Assembly (NCBI RefSeq): GCF_002575655.3
Contig: NC_053041.3
Span: forward strand, 372,665,054 to 372,729,053
Direction of reading: 5' to 3'
DNA length: 64,000 bases
Source: Aegilops tauschii subsp. strangulata
Lineage: Eukaryota; Streptophyta; Magnoliopsida; Poales; Poaceae
Each line of letters starts with the position of its first letter. The stretch's first letter is position 1. The position numbers were made by a program, and so were the translations under genes. This document shows, one piece after another, positions 21,960 to 34,104 of the stretch. A model generated the notes under the pieces. It searched no databases, was not told the DNA's origin, and saw only the letters and a program-made list of their open reading frames with translations.

Positions 21960-22890
21960 CACCAAATAACAATTATTTAGGTTTAAAACTAATCACGAAG
22001 GTAGACGCAGAGGGAGCGTGCCGACGACGATCACATCAGCCTCAGAGCCATTTCCAACGCACATTGTCACCTCGTCCTTAGCCAGTCTCCATTCTATTCC
22101 GCGGCTCCTGTTTCGAGTTACAAATATTAGCAAACAAACTAGTATCAAATACCCAGGCGCTACTTCGAGCACTAGTAAGGTACACATCAATAACATGTAT
22201 ATCACATATACCTTTGTTGACATTGCCAGCCTTCTTATCTGCCAAGTACTTGGGGCAGTTCCGCTTCCAGTGGTCATTCCCCTTGTAATAGAAGCACTCA
22301 GTCTCAGGTTTGGGTCCAGCCTTGGGTTTCTTCATGGGAGTGGCAACTAGTTTTCCATACTTCTTGAAGTTCCCTTTCTTTCCCTTGCATTTCTTCTTGA
22401 GACTGGTGGTCTTATTGACCATCAACACTTGATGCTCTTTCTTGATTTCTACCTCCGTGGCCTTAAGCATCGCGAATAGCTTGGGGATCATCTTTTCCAT
22501 CTCTTGCATGTTATAGTACATCACGAAGCCTTTGTAGCTTGGTGGTAATGACTGAAGAACTCTATCAATCACTACTTCATCCGGAAGATTAACTCCCAAT
22601 TGATTCAAGTGGTTGTAGTACCCAGACATTCTGAGTACATGCTCACTAACGGAGCTGTTCTCCTCCATCTTACAGCTAAAGAACTTGTCGGAGGTGTCAT
22701 ACCTCTCAACCCGGGCATGAGCCTGAAATACCAATTTTAGCTCCTAGAACATCTCATATGCTCTGTGGTGCTCAAAATGTCTTTGGAGCTCTGGTTCTAA
22801 GCCGTAAAGCATGGCGCACTGAACTTCGTGTATTCATCACTTCTAGTCTTCCAGATGTTCAAAGCGTCGAGATTTGCAGGAGCGGGTGGC
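21960..22890 (-). pseudogene. Copia gag C-terminal part and protease fragment
   Basis: The gag segment (VFQAHARVERYDTSDKFFS, LQSLPPSYKGFVMYYNMQE) leads into a zinc knuckle in which the second Cys has become Tyr (CFYYKGNDHWKRNC). The protease active site is decayed (WVFDTSLFANIC where the related copy has WVFDTGSVANIC). The right edge at 22890 is the GTGGC insertion site; the gag N terminus resumes at 33949. Confidence 0.85.
22886..22890 (+). repeat. Target-site duplication GTGGC, left
   Basis: It is identical to 33944-33948 at the other end of the Athila-type element. Confidence 0.95.
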
Positions 22891-24477
22891 TGATACGTCT
22901 CCAACGTATCTATAATTTTTTATTGCTCCATGCTATATTATCTTCTGTTTTGGACATATTGGGCTTTATTATTCACTTTTATATTATTTTTGGGACTAAC
23001 CTATTAACTGGAGGCCCAGCCCAGAATTGCTGTTTTTTTGCCTATTTCAGAGTTTTGCAGAAAAAGAATATCAAACGGAGTCCAAACGGAATGAAACCTT
23101 CGGGAATGTGATTTTCGGAACGAACAAGATCCAGCAGACTTGGACCCTACGTCAAGAAACAAAGCAGGAAGCCACGAGGTATGGGGGGGCGCCTACCCCC
23201 CAGGGCGCGCCCTCCACCCTCGTGGGCCCCCTGTTGCTCCACCGACATACTCCTTCCTCCTATATATACCTACGTACCCCCAAACGATCAGATACGGAGC
23301 CAAAAACCTAATTCCACTGCCGCAACCTTCTATACCCACGAGATCCCATCTTGGGGCCTGTTGCGGAGCTCCGTCGGAGGGGGCATCCATCACGAAGGGC
23401 TTCTACATCAACACCATAGCCTCTCCGATGAAGTGTGAGTAGTTTACCTCAGACCTTCGGGTCCATAGTTATTAGCTAGATGGCTTCCTCTCTCTTTTTG
23501 GATCTCAATACAATGTTCTCCCCCTCTCTCGTGGAGATCTATTGGATGTAATCTTCTTTTTGCGGTGTGTTTGTTGAGACCGATGAATTGTGGGTTTATG
23601 ATCAAGTTTATCTATGAACAATATTTGAATCTTCTTCTGAATTCTTTTATGTATGATTGGTTATCTTTGCAAGTCTCTTCGAATTATCAGTTTGGTTTGG
23701 CCTACTAGATTGATCTTTCTTGCAATGGGAGAAGTGCTTAGCTTTGGGTTCAATCTTGCAGTGTCCTTTCCCAGTGACAGTAGGGGCAGCAAGGCACATA
23801 TTGTATTGTTGCCATCGAGGATAACAAGATGGGGTTTTATCATATTGCATGAATTTATCCCTCTACGTCATGTCATCTTGCTTAAGGCGTTACTCTGTTT
23901 TCATGAACTTAATACTCTAGATGCATGCTGGATAGTGGTCGATGAGTGGAGTAATAGTAGTACATGCAGGCAGGAGTCGGTCTACTTGTCTTGGATGTGA
24001 TGCCTATATACATGATCATACCTAGATATTCTCATAACTATGCTCAATTCTGTCAATTGCTCAACAGTAATTTGTTCACCCACCATAAAATACTTATGCT
24101 CTTGAGAGAAGCCACTAGTGAAACCTATGGCCCCCGGGTCTATCTTCATCATATTAATCTTCCAATACATAGTTATTTCCTTTGCTTTTTACTTTGCTTT
24201 TATTTTACTTTGCATCTTTATCATAAAAATACCAAAAATATTATCCTATCATATCTATCAGATCTCACTCTCGTAAGTGACGGTGAAGGGATTGACAACC
24301 CCTTATCGCGTTGGTTGCGAGGATTTATTTGTTTTGTGTAGGTGCGAGGGACTCGCGCGTAGCCTCCTACTGGATTGATACCTTGGTTCTCAAAAACTGA
24401 GGGAAATACTTACGCTACTTTGTTGCATCACCCTTTCCTCTTCAAGGGAAAACCAACGCAATGCTCAAGAGGTATCA
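22891..24477 (+). repeat. Athila-type 5' LTR
   Basis: It runs from TGATACGTCTCC to CAAGAGGTATCA (1587 bp). The first bases form a hairpin GATACG-N7-CGTATC. A TATA-like CCTATATATACC at 23259-23270 probably marks the promoter. It differs from the 3' LTR by about 27 substitutions and several 1-2 bp indels. Confidence 0.95.
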
Positions 24478-24488
24478 AGAAGGATTTC

Positions 24489-24506
24489 TGGCGCCGTTGC
24501 CGGGGA
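24489..24506 (+). other. Primer-binding site
   Basis: TGGCGCCGTTGCCGGGGA lies 11 bases after the LTR. It is the primer-site sequence I associate with Athila-lineage elements, probably for a tRNA-Asp-type primer. Confidence 0.8.
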
Positions 24507-24695
24507 GGTCTACGCAAAAGTCAACATACCAAGTACCCATCACAAACCCTTATCTCCCGCATTACATTATTTGCCATTTGCGTCTCTTTTTCCTCTCCCC
24601 CACTTCACCCTTGCCGTTTTATTCGCCCTCTCTTTTTCGTTCGCCTCTTTTTCACTTGCTTTTTGTTTGCTCGTGTGTTGGATTGCTTGTTTGTC

Positions 24696-26780
24696 ATGAT
24701 GGCTCAAGATAATACCAAATTATGTGACTTTACCAATACCAACAATAATGATTTCCTTAGCACTCCGATTGCTCCTCTTATCGATACTGAATCTTGTGAA
24801 ATCAATGCTGCTTTGTTGAATCTTGTCATGAAAGATCAATTCGCCGGCCTTCCTAGTGAAGATGCCGCCACTCATCTTAATAGCTTCGTTGATTTGTGTG
24901 ATATGCAAAAGAAGAAAGATGTGGACAATGATATTTTAAATTGAAGCTATTTCCTTTTTCGCTTAGAGATCGTGCTAAAGCTTGGTTTTCGTCTTTGCCT
25001 AAAAATAGTATTGATTCTTGGAATAAGTGCAAAGATGCTTTTATCTCTAAGTATTTTCCTCCCGCTAAGATCATCTCTCTTAGAAACGATATCATGAATT
25101 TTAAGCAACCTGATCATGAACATGTTGCACAAGCTTGGGAGAGGATGAAATTAATGATACGTAATTGCCCTACTCATGGTTTGAATTTGTGGATGATTAT
25201 ACAAAATTTTTATGCCGGATTGAATTTTGCTTCTAGAAATCTTTTAGATTCGGCCGCGGGAGGCACTATTATGGAAATCACTTTAGGAGAAGCTACTAAA
25301 CACCTAGATAATATTATGGTTAATTATTCTCAATGGCACACTGAAAGATCTACTAATAAAAAAGTGCATGCGATAGAAGAAATTAATGTTTTGAGTGGAA
25401 AGACGGATGACCTTATGAAATTATGTGCCACTAAGAGTGTTTCTTCCGATCCTAATGATATGCCTTTGTCTACTTTGATTGATAATAACAATGAATCTAT
25501 GGATGTGAATTTTGTTGGTAGGAATAATTTTGGTAACAACGCGTATAGAGGAAACTTTAATCCTAGGCCTTATCCTAGCAATTCCTCTAATAATTATGGT
25601 AATTCCTACAACAACTCTTATGGAAATTTTAATAAGATGCCCTCTGAATTTGAGACTAGTGTTAAAGAGTTTATGAATTCGCAAAAGAATTTTAATGCTT
25701 TGCTTGAAGAGAAATTACTTAAAGTTGATGAATTGGCTAGGAACGTTGATAGAATTTCTCTTGATCTTGATTCGTTAAAGCTTAGATTTATTCCTCCTAA
25801 GCATGATATCAATGAGTCTCTCAAGGCCATGAGAATTTCCATTGATGAGTGCAAAGAAAAAACCGCTAGGATGCGTGCTAAGAAAGATTGCTTTATGAAA
25901 GCGTGTTCTTCAAATTTCTATGAAAATAAAGATGAAGATCTAAAAGTTATTGATGTGTCCCCTATTAAATCTTTGTTTTGCAATATGAATCTTGATAATG
26001 ATGGAATTGAATATGATCCACCTTTACCTAGAAGGCGTTCCAAAAATTCGGAGTTTTTAGATCTTGATGCTAAAATTGATAAAAGTGGGATTGAAGAAAT
26101 CAAAAACCCTAGATGTTGATAAACCCACTGTTTTGGATTTGAAGGAATTTAATTATGAAAATTGCTCTTTGATAGATTGTATTTCCTTGTTGCAATCCGT
26201 GCTAAATTTTCCTCATGCTTATAGTCAAAATAAAGCTTTTACCAAACATATCATTGATGCTTTGATGCAATCTTATGAAGAAAAACTTGAGTTGGAAGTT
26301 TCTATCCCTAGAAAACTTTATGATGAGTGGGAACCTATTATTAAAATTAAGATTAAAGATCATGAGTTCTATGCTTTATGTGATTTGGGTGCTAGTGTTT
26401 CCACTATTCCCAAAACTTTGTGCGATTTGCTAGATTTCCGTGATTTTGATGATTGCTCTCTAAACTTGCACCTTGCGGATTCCACTATTAAGAAACCTAT
26501 GGGAAGAATTAATGATTTTCTTATTGTTGCAAATAGGAATTATGTGCCCGTAGATTTTATCGTTCTTGATATAGATTGCAATCCTTCATGTCCTATTATT
26601 CTTGGTAGACCTTTTCATAGAACGATTGGTGCAATTATTGATATGAAGGAAGGGAATATTAGATTCCAATTTTCATTAAAGAAAGGCATGGAACACTTCC
26701 CTAGGAAGAAAATAAAATTACCATATGAATCTATCATGAGAGCCACTTATGGATTGCCTACCAAAGATGGCAATACCTAG
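24696..26780 (+). pseudogene. Athila-type gag-protease polyprotein, frameshifted
   Basis: The start is the double ATG at 24696 (MMAQDNTKLCDF). The retrotransposon gag domain spans roughly residues 60-220 (LFPFSLRDRAKAWFSSLP, AWERMKLMIRNCPTHG). An Asn/Tyr-rich linker and a coiled-coil region follow, then a pepsin-like retroviral protease with active site CDLGASVSTIPK near 26378-26415 and ILGRPFHRT near 26600. The usual DTG/DSG is DLG here, which I believe is normal for this lineage. A one-base loss near 24937 and a frame change near 26100 break the ORF. It ends at 26780 with a stop, and no RT domain follows. Confidence 0.9.
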
Positions 26781-28194
26781 ATCTATCCTTGCTTTTATGC
26801 CTAGCTAGGGGCGTTAAACGATAGCGCTTGTTGGGAGGCAACCCAATTTTATTTTTAGTTTTTTTTGCTTTTTGCTTCTGTTTAGGAATAAATATTTGTT
26901 CTAGCCTCTAGTTAGATGTGTTTTTATGTTTTAATTAGTGTTTGTGCGAAGTTAAACCTATAGGATCTTCTTGGATGATAGTTATTTGATCTTGCAGAAA
27001 TTTCCAGAAACTTTCTGTTCATGAAAATAATTGTTAAAAATGACCAGAACGTGATACAATATTGATTCCAATTGCTGCTGATCAATAAACAAATTGTCTA
27101 GGTCGTCCTATTTTGTCTGATTTTTTGGAGTTCCAGAAGTTTGCGCTAGTTACAGATTACTACAGACTGTTCTGTTTTTCGTGTGTTGTTTGCTTATTTT
27201 GATGAATCTATGGCTAGTAAAAGAATTTATAAACCATAGAGAAGTTGGAATACAGTGGGTTTAACACCAATATAAATAAATAATGAGTTCATTACAGTAC
27301 CTTGAAGTGGTCTTTTGTTTTCTTTCGCTAACGGAGCTCACGAGATTTTCTGTTGAGTTTTGTGTTGTGAAGTTTTCAAGTTTTGGTGAAAGATTTGACG
27401 GATTATGGAACAAGGAATGGCAAGAGCCTAATCTTGGGGATGCCCATGGCACCCCCAAGATAATCTAAGGACACCATAAAGCCAAAGCTTGGGGATGCCC
27501 CGGAAGGCATCCCCTCTTTCGTCTACTTCCATCGGTAACTTTACTTGGAGCTATATTTTTATTCACCACATGATATGTGTTTTGCTTGGAGCGTCTTGTA
27601 TGATTTGAGTCTTTGCTTTTTAGTTTGCCACAATCATCCTTGCTGTACACACCTTTTGAGAGAGACACACATGATTCGGAAATTATTAGAATACTCTATG
27701 TGCTTCACTTATATCTTTTGAGTTATATAGTTTTGCTCTAGTACTTCACTTATACCTTTTAGAGCACGGTGGTGGATTTGTTTTATAGAAACTATTGATC
27801 TCTCATGCTTCACTTAGATTATTTTGAGAGTCTTAAATAGCATGGTATTTTGCTTAAATAAACGTAGTATGCTAGGTATTCAAGATTAGTAAAAACTTTC
27901 TTGTGAGTGTGTTGAATACTAAGAGAAGTTTGATACTTGATGATTTTTTTGAGATATGGAGGTAGTGATATCAAAGTCGTGCTAGTTGAGTAGTTGTGAA
28001 TTTAAGAAATGCTTGTGTTGAAGTTTGCAAGTCCCGTAGCATGCACGTATGGTAAACCTTATGTAACAAATTTGAAACATGAGGTGTTCTTTGATTGTCC
28101 TCCTTATGAGTGGCGGTCGGGGACGAGCGATGGTCTTTTCCTACCAATTTATCCCCCTAGGAGCATGCGCGTAGTGCTTGGTTTTTGATGACTT
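26781..28194 (+). other. Athila-type 3' internal noncoding region, first part
   Basis: There are no ORFs beyond chance. It contains an internal copy of the polypurine-tract motif (AAGCTTGGGGATGCC, 27486-27500) within the palindromic segment 27485-27520, and a second palindrome CTTGGGGATGCCCATGG at 27433-27449. Confidence 0.7.
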
Positions 28195-28916
28195 GTAGGA
28201 GGTGTTTGTTTCGTCCAGTGGTAACGTAAACGTAAATGGGAACTGTTTACAGACTGTAACAGCACTGGACTGGACAAACCCCATTTTGTTTGGTTCTACA
28301 GTGTAAAGGAAACAGGTACCTAAACAGTGTTTGGTTTGACACAATAACATGCACCTTTCACAGTACAGAACACAACATGGGCTTTCACATGCATCAAACA
28401 AGCACACAATTTAGAAATATTTTTGCATTCATCCAATGCAAAGACATCCTTTAACCAGAATTTGGCTCCATTTTAACGACATTACACATTTTTAAAATGA
28501 AAATGATACGAACTCGGAATTCAACGACACTTCGAAATAAACTACATAATTAGTCCCTAAATTTGTTTTTATATTATAGGATAAATAGAAAGGCCAAGTT
28601 CACAATCTTGAAAAGAAGCTTTTCCATTCATCTTCATCTTCCACGCCACACCACTGATCCCATTTTCTAATGAACCTTGCTTATTTTCTCATCTGCTAAT
28701 AAGCACGAGTTAAAATGAGGATAAAGAAACACACAAGCAACAACCAATAATAAAAATAATAATAGCAACTATAACATGATTGTTCTTTCTCATCAACACT
28801 TTGACGAAGGAAAAGGTGGGAATCTGCTCCATGCATTTCAACACTTTGACAAAGATAACAATGGAAAATGATGTATACTGCAAGACCAATGAAATGAAAA
28901 GCACTCTCTTAGCTAA

Positions 28917-29642
28917 CACAGACTACACCTAACACATTTGTATCTATATCACCCAACCTTGATCGATACCTTCCTTTCAAATTAGCTGGGACTGTTACGC
29001 CTATGTGTGTGCCATCTAATGCTCCAAGGCAATTCTACAACATAAAGAACAATGTGCAAATATTAGCATCTTTTACCACTATTGAGATCATCTAGTGAAT
29101 AATATTTTTTATTAGTAGCTATTTACCTTGAAATACTTCCACTTATCATCGGTGCAATCCTCGGGTATAGGTTCAGGCTTCTTAAGTAGCACATGGTGCA
29201 GCTTCAAGACAGCTAGAAGACAAGCGTTGAAGTTTCTACTAATTGGCTCAGGGCTTCGATAGAAGAATTTTCCTACTGTCCTATTTTTGAGATGGTGTGA
29301 TAACACATACAAGAATGATGCCACTATCTCCTCTAATGATGTGTTCCTTGTACCCTTTAGACCACCAACATCTCTCACCATCTCACATAATATATGAAAT
29401 GTTCTCCTATCCATACGAAGTTGACTTATACACATAGCGTCGCTCTCACCAATTAGTCGATACAAGTTCTCTCCCCTTAACTCTCTAATTTTAATTCTCC
29501 TTTCTATTTGCCAACATTTTCTCCTATAAGCTAATGCAAACATGAACCACACATAATAGTATACAAGCATAATGGAAGTGGTCAGATTAAAAAATATTGC
29601 ATTTCTCCTTCCACGCCTCGCACTTAAAGGAAGACGAGCCAT
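28917..29642 (-). pseudogene. Harbinger transposase, N-terminal half only
   Basis: Exon 1 (29642-29127) starts MARLPLSARRGRRNA and carries the N-terminal domain common to plant Harbinger transposases: QLRMDRRTFHILCEMVRDVGG, SHHLKNRTVGKFFYRS, LLKKPEPIPEDCTDDKW. A 92-bp intron (29126-29035, GTAAAT...TTGTAG) leads to exon 2, which begins [16 protein letters not shown] and contains the first Asp of the DDE triad. The frame runs to a stop near 28917 shortly after NVLGVV. The region that should hold the second Asp and the Glu is missing, so it cannot cut DNA. Confidence 0.9.
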
Positions 29643-30166
29643 AACTGCATAAGGAAAATATACCTATTTAAGGTTGGTATGACTTTCTTTCCTAAAAATT
29701 GGTGGTAGTACAAAACAAGAAACTGGATAGATTTTAGGATGATGAAAAAACTTGCACATGCATTTGTCATGCAAAGGTACAATGGATTCAAAAAAACTTG
29801 CACATCAGAAGCCTAATTAAGTCATATACAAATACAACTGCTGCATATGGATAGGAAAATTGCATATCAAAAAACTAGAGGAATAGTCAACAAATATCTA
29901 GTTGATATGTGGATATCACCGTCGATCTACTGGTCATGCAAAGTTCCAAGTATCTGGATATGATTTCACATCAGAAAGCTAAAGAAGATGGTCCAATTGT
30001 CAACAGGAACATGCATCGAACAAGACACCTTCCTTCCTTTTTGTGACCAGCCAACCTAATTCATCTATTTGCCTAGTTACCTAACTAGGCAGATGATGAA
30101 CACATCAGAAAAATACAAAGGACAGACCACCAATTATACTCCACTAGTCATCACTAATAAAAGAAC

Positions 30167-30487
30167 AGATCAAGAACACATATCTTTCTACTTCAAGATC
30201 AAGAATAGATCATTAATAGACATCAACCTATAACAGATCATTAATATATCAAGAACACATATTTTTTTACTTCAACATCAAGAACAGATGGAAATATATG
30301 CTAGACATCAACCTATAACAGATCATTAGTAGATCAAGAACTGATCAAGTCACACATTTTTTTACTTCAAGATCAAGAACAGATGGAAATATATGCTAGA
30401 CATCAACCTATAACAGATCATTAGTAGATCAAGAATAGATCAAGCACACATATTTTTTTACTTCAAGATCAAGAACAGATGGACTAG
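30167..30487. repeat. Tandem repeats inside the Harbinger element
   Basis: About four imperfect units of roughly 90-100 bp are built around ATCAACCTATAACAGATCAT and TTTTTTTACTTCAAGATCAA. Confidence 0.8.
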
Positions 30488-30698
30488 TAACCCTAACCTT
30501 CAGATCTGTAGTAGGAGACTGATGGAGGAAGAGATCGATCCGGAGATGGGCAGATGGGCCTTTGTGCTCCTCGTACGCGGCTTCAATGGTCCACCCTCAT
30601 CGGCGTAGGAGGCGGCTGGCGTGGTCGTTCCCGGCGACTAATGCGGCGAGGTCAACCCGGCGGCTGGACCAGGAGGAGAGAACCGAAGGGGGTCGAGG

Positions 30699-30780
30699 GG
30701 AGGCGGCGGCGCGGCGTCGCTGGACTGGAAGGGAGGCGGCGGCGCGGCATCGTTGGACTGGAAGGGAGGCGGCGGCGCGG
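30699..30780. repeat. 33-bp GC-rich tandem repeat
   Basis: Two and a half units of GGAGGCGGCGGCGCGG plus 17 bases encode the repeating GLEGRRRRG reading on the plus strand. It lies in the GC-rich flank upstream of the transposase start, so the apparent ORF there is probably not a gene. Confidence 0.75.
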
Positions 30781-30998
30781 GACGGATCGAGGGGAGGAGC
30801 GAGTCGCGGGTGAGGGGCAGAGTCGAGCGGTAAGGAAGCCTTTACCGCTGGGGGGTGGGGGGTATCGTTCGATAGATGGCCTGGAACTGATTACAGAGGA
30901 ACGTGATTACAGAGTTGTCTCATCAAACGCACGTAACGGTATCGGTTTACACTGTAAATAGGTGACGGGCAGAATTTGACGAAACAAACACCTCCGTA

Positions 30999-32338
30999 GA
31001 TTTTTGCAATAAGTTGTGAGTTCTTTATGACTAATGTTGAGTCCATGGATTATACGCACTCTCACCCTTCCATCATTGCTAGCCTCTTCGGTACCGTGCA
31101 TTGCCCTTTCTCACATTGAGAGTTGGTGCAAACTTCGCCGGTGCATCCAAACCCCGTGATATGATACGCTCTTTCACACATAAACCTCCTTATATCTTCC
31201 TCAAAACAGCTACCATACCTACCTATTATGGCATTTCCATAGCCATTCCGAGATATATTGCCATGCAACTTTCCACCATTCCATTTATCATGACACGTTC
31301 ATCATTGTCATATTGCTTAGCATAATCATGTAGTTGACATAGTATTTGTGGCAAAGCCACCATTCATAATTCTTTCATACATGTCACTCTTGGTTCATTG
31401 CATATCCCGGTACACCGCCGGAGGCATTCATATAGAGTCATACTTTGTTCTAGTATCGAGTTGTAAATAAATAGAAGTGTGATGATCATCATTTTCTAGA
31501 GCATTGTCCCAAGTGAGGAATAAAAAAAAGAGAAAGGCCCAAAAAAATGAGAGAAAAAGAGAGAAGGGACAATGTTACTATCCTTTACCACACTTGTGCT
31601 TCAAAGTAGCACCATAATCTTCATGATAGAGAGTCTCTTGTTTTGTCACTTTCATATACTAGTGGGAATTTTTCATTATAGAACTTGGCTTGTATATTCC
31701 AATAATGGGCCTCCTCAAGTGCCCTAGGTCTTCGTGAGCAAGCAAGTTGGATGCACACCCACTTAGTTTCTTTTGTTGAGCTTTCATATATTTATAGCTC
31801 TAGTGCATCCGTTGCATGGCAATCCCTACTCCTTGCATTAACATCAATCGATGAGCATCTCCATAGCTCATTGATTAGCCTCGTTGATGTGAGACTTTCT
31901 CCTTTTTTGTCTTCTCCACACAACCCCCATCATCATATTCTATTCCACCCATAGTGCTATGTCCATGGTTCGCGCTCATGTATTGCGTGAAGGTTTATAA
32001 GTTTGAGATTACTAAAGTATGAAACAATTGCTTGGCTTGTCATCGGGGTTGTGCATGATGAGAGCATTCTTGTGTGACGAAAATGGAGCATGACTAAACT
32101 ATATGATTTTGTAGGGATGAACTTTCTTTGGCCATGTTATTTTGAGAGGACATAATTGCATAGTCAGTATGCTTGAAGTGCTATTATTTTTATGTCAATA
32201 TGAACTTTTATCTTGAATCTTTCGGATCTGAATATTCATACCACAATTAAGAAGAATTACATTAAAATTATGCCTAGTAGCACTCCGCATCAAAAATTCT
32301 GTTTTTATCATTTACCTACTCGAGGACGAGTAGGAATT
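30999..32338 (+). other. Athila-type 3' internal noncoding region, second part
   Basis: No gene is visible. The sequence continues the Athila internal region from 28194 without loss, as the rejoined GTAG site shows. Confidence 0.7.
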
Positions 32339-32353
32339 AAGCTTGGGGATGCT
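32339..32353 (+). other. Polypurine tract region
   Basis: AAGCTTGGGGATGCT directly precedes the 3' LTR start TGATACG and matches the position of the plus-strand DNA primer. Confidence 0.75.
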
Positions 32354-33943
32354 TGATACGTCTCCAACGTATCTATAATTTTTTTATTGCTCCATGCTAT
32401 ATTATCTTCTGTTTTGGACATTATTGGGCTTTATTATTCACTTTTATATTATTTTTGGGACTAACCTATTAACTGGAGGCCCAGCCCAGAATTGCTGTTT
32501 TTTTGGCCTATTTCAGAGTTTTGCAGAAAAAGAATATCAAACGGAGTCCAAACGGAATGAAACCTTCGGGAATGTGATTTTCGGAACGAACAAGATCTAG
32601 GAGACTTGGACCCTACGTCAAGAAACAAAGCAGGAAGCCACGAGGTATGGGGGCGCGCCTACCCCCCAGGGCGCGCCCTCCACCCTCATGGGCCCCTGTT
32701 GCTCCACCGACGTACTCCTCCTCCTATATATACCTACGTACCCCCAAACGATCAGATACGGAGCCAAAAACCTAATTCCACCGCCGCAACCTTCTGTACC
32801 CACGAGATCCCATCTTGGGGCCTGTTGTGGAGCTCCGCCGGAGGGGGCATCCATCACGGAGGGCTTCTACATCAACACCATAGCCTCTCCGATGAAGTGT
32901 GAGTAGTTTACCTCAGACCTTCGGGTCCATAGTTATTAGCTAGATGGCTTCCTCTCTCTTTTTGGATCTCAATACAATGTTCTCCCCCTCTCTCGTGGAG
33001 ATCTATTGGATGTAATCTTCTTTTTGCGGTGTGTTTGTTGAGACCGATGAATTGTGGGTTTATGATCAAGTTTATCTATGAACAATATTTGAATCTTCTT
33101 CTGAATTCTTTTATGTATGATTGGTTATCTTTGCAAGTCTCTTCGAATTATCAGTTTGGTTTGGCCTACTAGATTGATCTTTCTTGCAATGGGAGAAGTG
33201 CTTAGCTTTGGGTTCAATCTTGCGGTGTCCTTTCCTAGTGACAGTAGGGGCAGCAAGGCATGTATTGTATTGTTGCCATCGAGGATAACAAGATGGGTTT
33301 TTTTATCATATTGCATGAATTTATCCCTCTACATCATGTCATCTTGCTAAAGGCGTTACTCTGTTTTCATGAACTTAATACTCTAGATGCATGCTGGATA
33401 GCGGTCGATGAGTGGAGTAATAGTAGTAGATGCAGGCAGGAGTCGGTCTACTTGTCTTGGACGTGATGCCTATATACATGATCATACCTAGATATTCTCA
33501 TAACTATGCTCAATTCTGTCAATTGCTCAACAGTAATTTGTTCACCCACCGTAAAATACTTATGCTCTTGAGAGAAGCCACTAGTGAAACCTATGGCCCC
33601 CGGGTCTATCTTCATCATATTAATCTTCCAATACTTAGTTATTTCCTTTGCTTTTTTACTTTGCTTTTATTTTACTTTGCATCTTTATCATAAAAATACC
33701 AAAAATATTATCCTATCATATCTATCAGATCTCACTCTCGTAAGTGACCGTGAAGGGATTGACAACCCCTTATCGCGTTGGTTGCGAGGATTTATTTGTT
33801 TGTGTAGGTGCGAGGGACTCGCGCGTAGCCTCCTACTGGATTGATACCTTGGTTCTCAAAAACTGAGGGAAATACTTATGCTACTTTGCTGCATCACCCT
33901 TTCCTCTTCAAGGGAAAACCAACGCAGTGCTCAAGAGGTAGCA
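32354..33943 (+). repeat. Athila-type 3' LTR
   Basis: It runs from TGATACGTCTCC to CAAGAGGTAGCA (1590 bp). The GTGGC duplication follows at 33944-33948. The final bases differ by one change (TAGCA here, TATCA in the 5' LTR). Confidence 0.95.
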
Positions 33944-34104
33944 GTGGCACACCTAGCGGTGCTTCAAGGACATTAGCCTTTCTGTGCAGCAGTGAGGATA
34001 ATCTTCAAATTACGGACTCAGTCCGCATAGTTGCTTCCATCATCTTTCAACTTTTCTTTCTCTAGGGACACACTAAAATTCAGGGGAGCTACAACGTGAG
34101 CCAT
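33944..34104 (-). pseudogene. Copia element 1 gag, N-terminal part
   Basis: The ATG at 34104 begins MAHVVAPLNF, and the frame shows DDGSNYAD followed by a stop at 34018-34020 where the family has Trp. It is the displaced start of the gag whose remainder is at 21960-22890. Confidence 0.85.

Larger units (their letters stand above)
28198..30995 (-). mobile_element. PIF/Harbinger DNA transposon, internally deleted
   Basis: The terminal inverted repeats GGAGGTGTTTGTTTCGTC are at 28198-28215 and, inverted, 30978-30995. GTA is duplicated on both sides (28195-28197, 30996-30998), and the interrupted host sequence rejoins as ACTTGTAGATTT. The target GTA departs from the TWA usual for this superfamily. 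It carries the 5' half of a transposase gene and no second (Myb-like) ORF that I can see. It is younger than the Athila-type element it sits in. Confidence 0.9.
22891..33943 (+). mobile_element. Athila-type Gypsy element (Sabrina/WHAM-like), no pol
   Basis: It has two LTRs (22891-24477, 32354-33943), a primer site at 24489-24506, a polypurine tract just before 32354 and a perfect GTGGC target duplication. Between the LTRs there is one gag-protease ORF (24696-26780, frameshifted). No reverse transcriptase, RNase H or integrase is present, so it must have depended on enzymes from a related element. A Harbinger transposon sits at 28198-30995. By hand I count about 27 substitutions between the LTRs, roughly 1.7%. 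Confidence 0.92.

Noticed and set aside
30554..30961. 135-codon ORF with GLEGRRRRG repeats in the Harbinger element
   Set aside because: It is produced by a 33-bp GC-rich tandem repeat and shows no Myb-like features expected of the second Harbinger protein.
22886..33948. Possibility that the two 1.6-kb repeats are a segmental duplication
   Set aside because: They begin TG, end CA, flank a primer site and purine tract, and are bordered by identical GTGGC, so they are LTRs.
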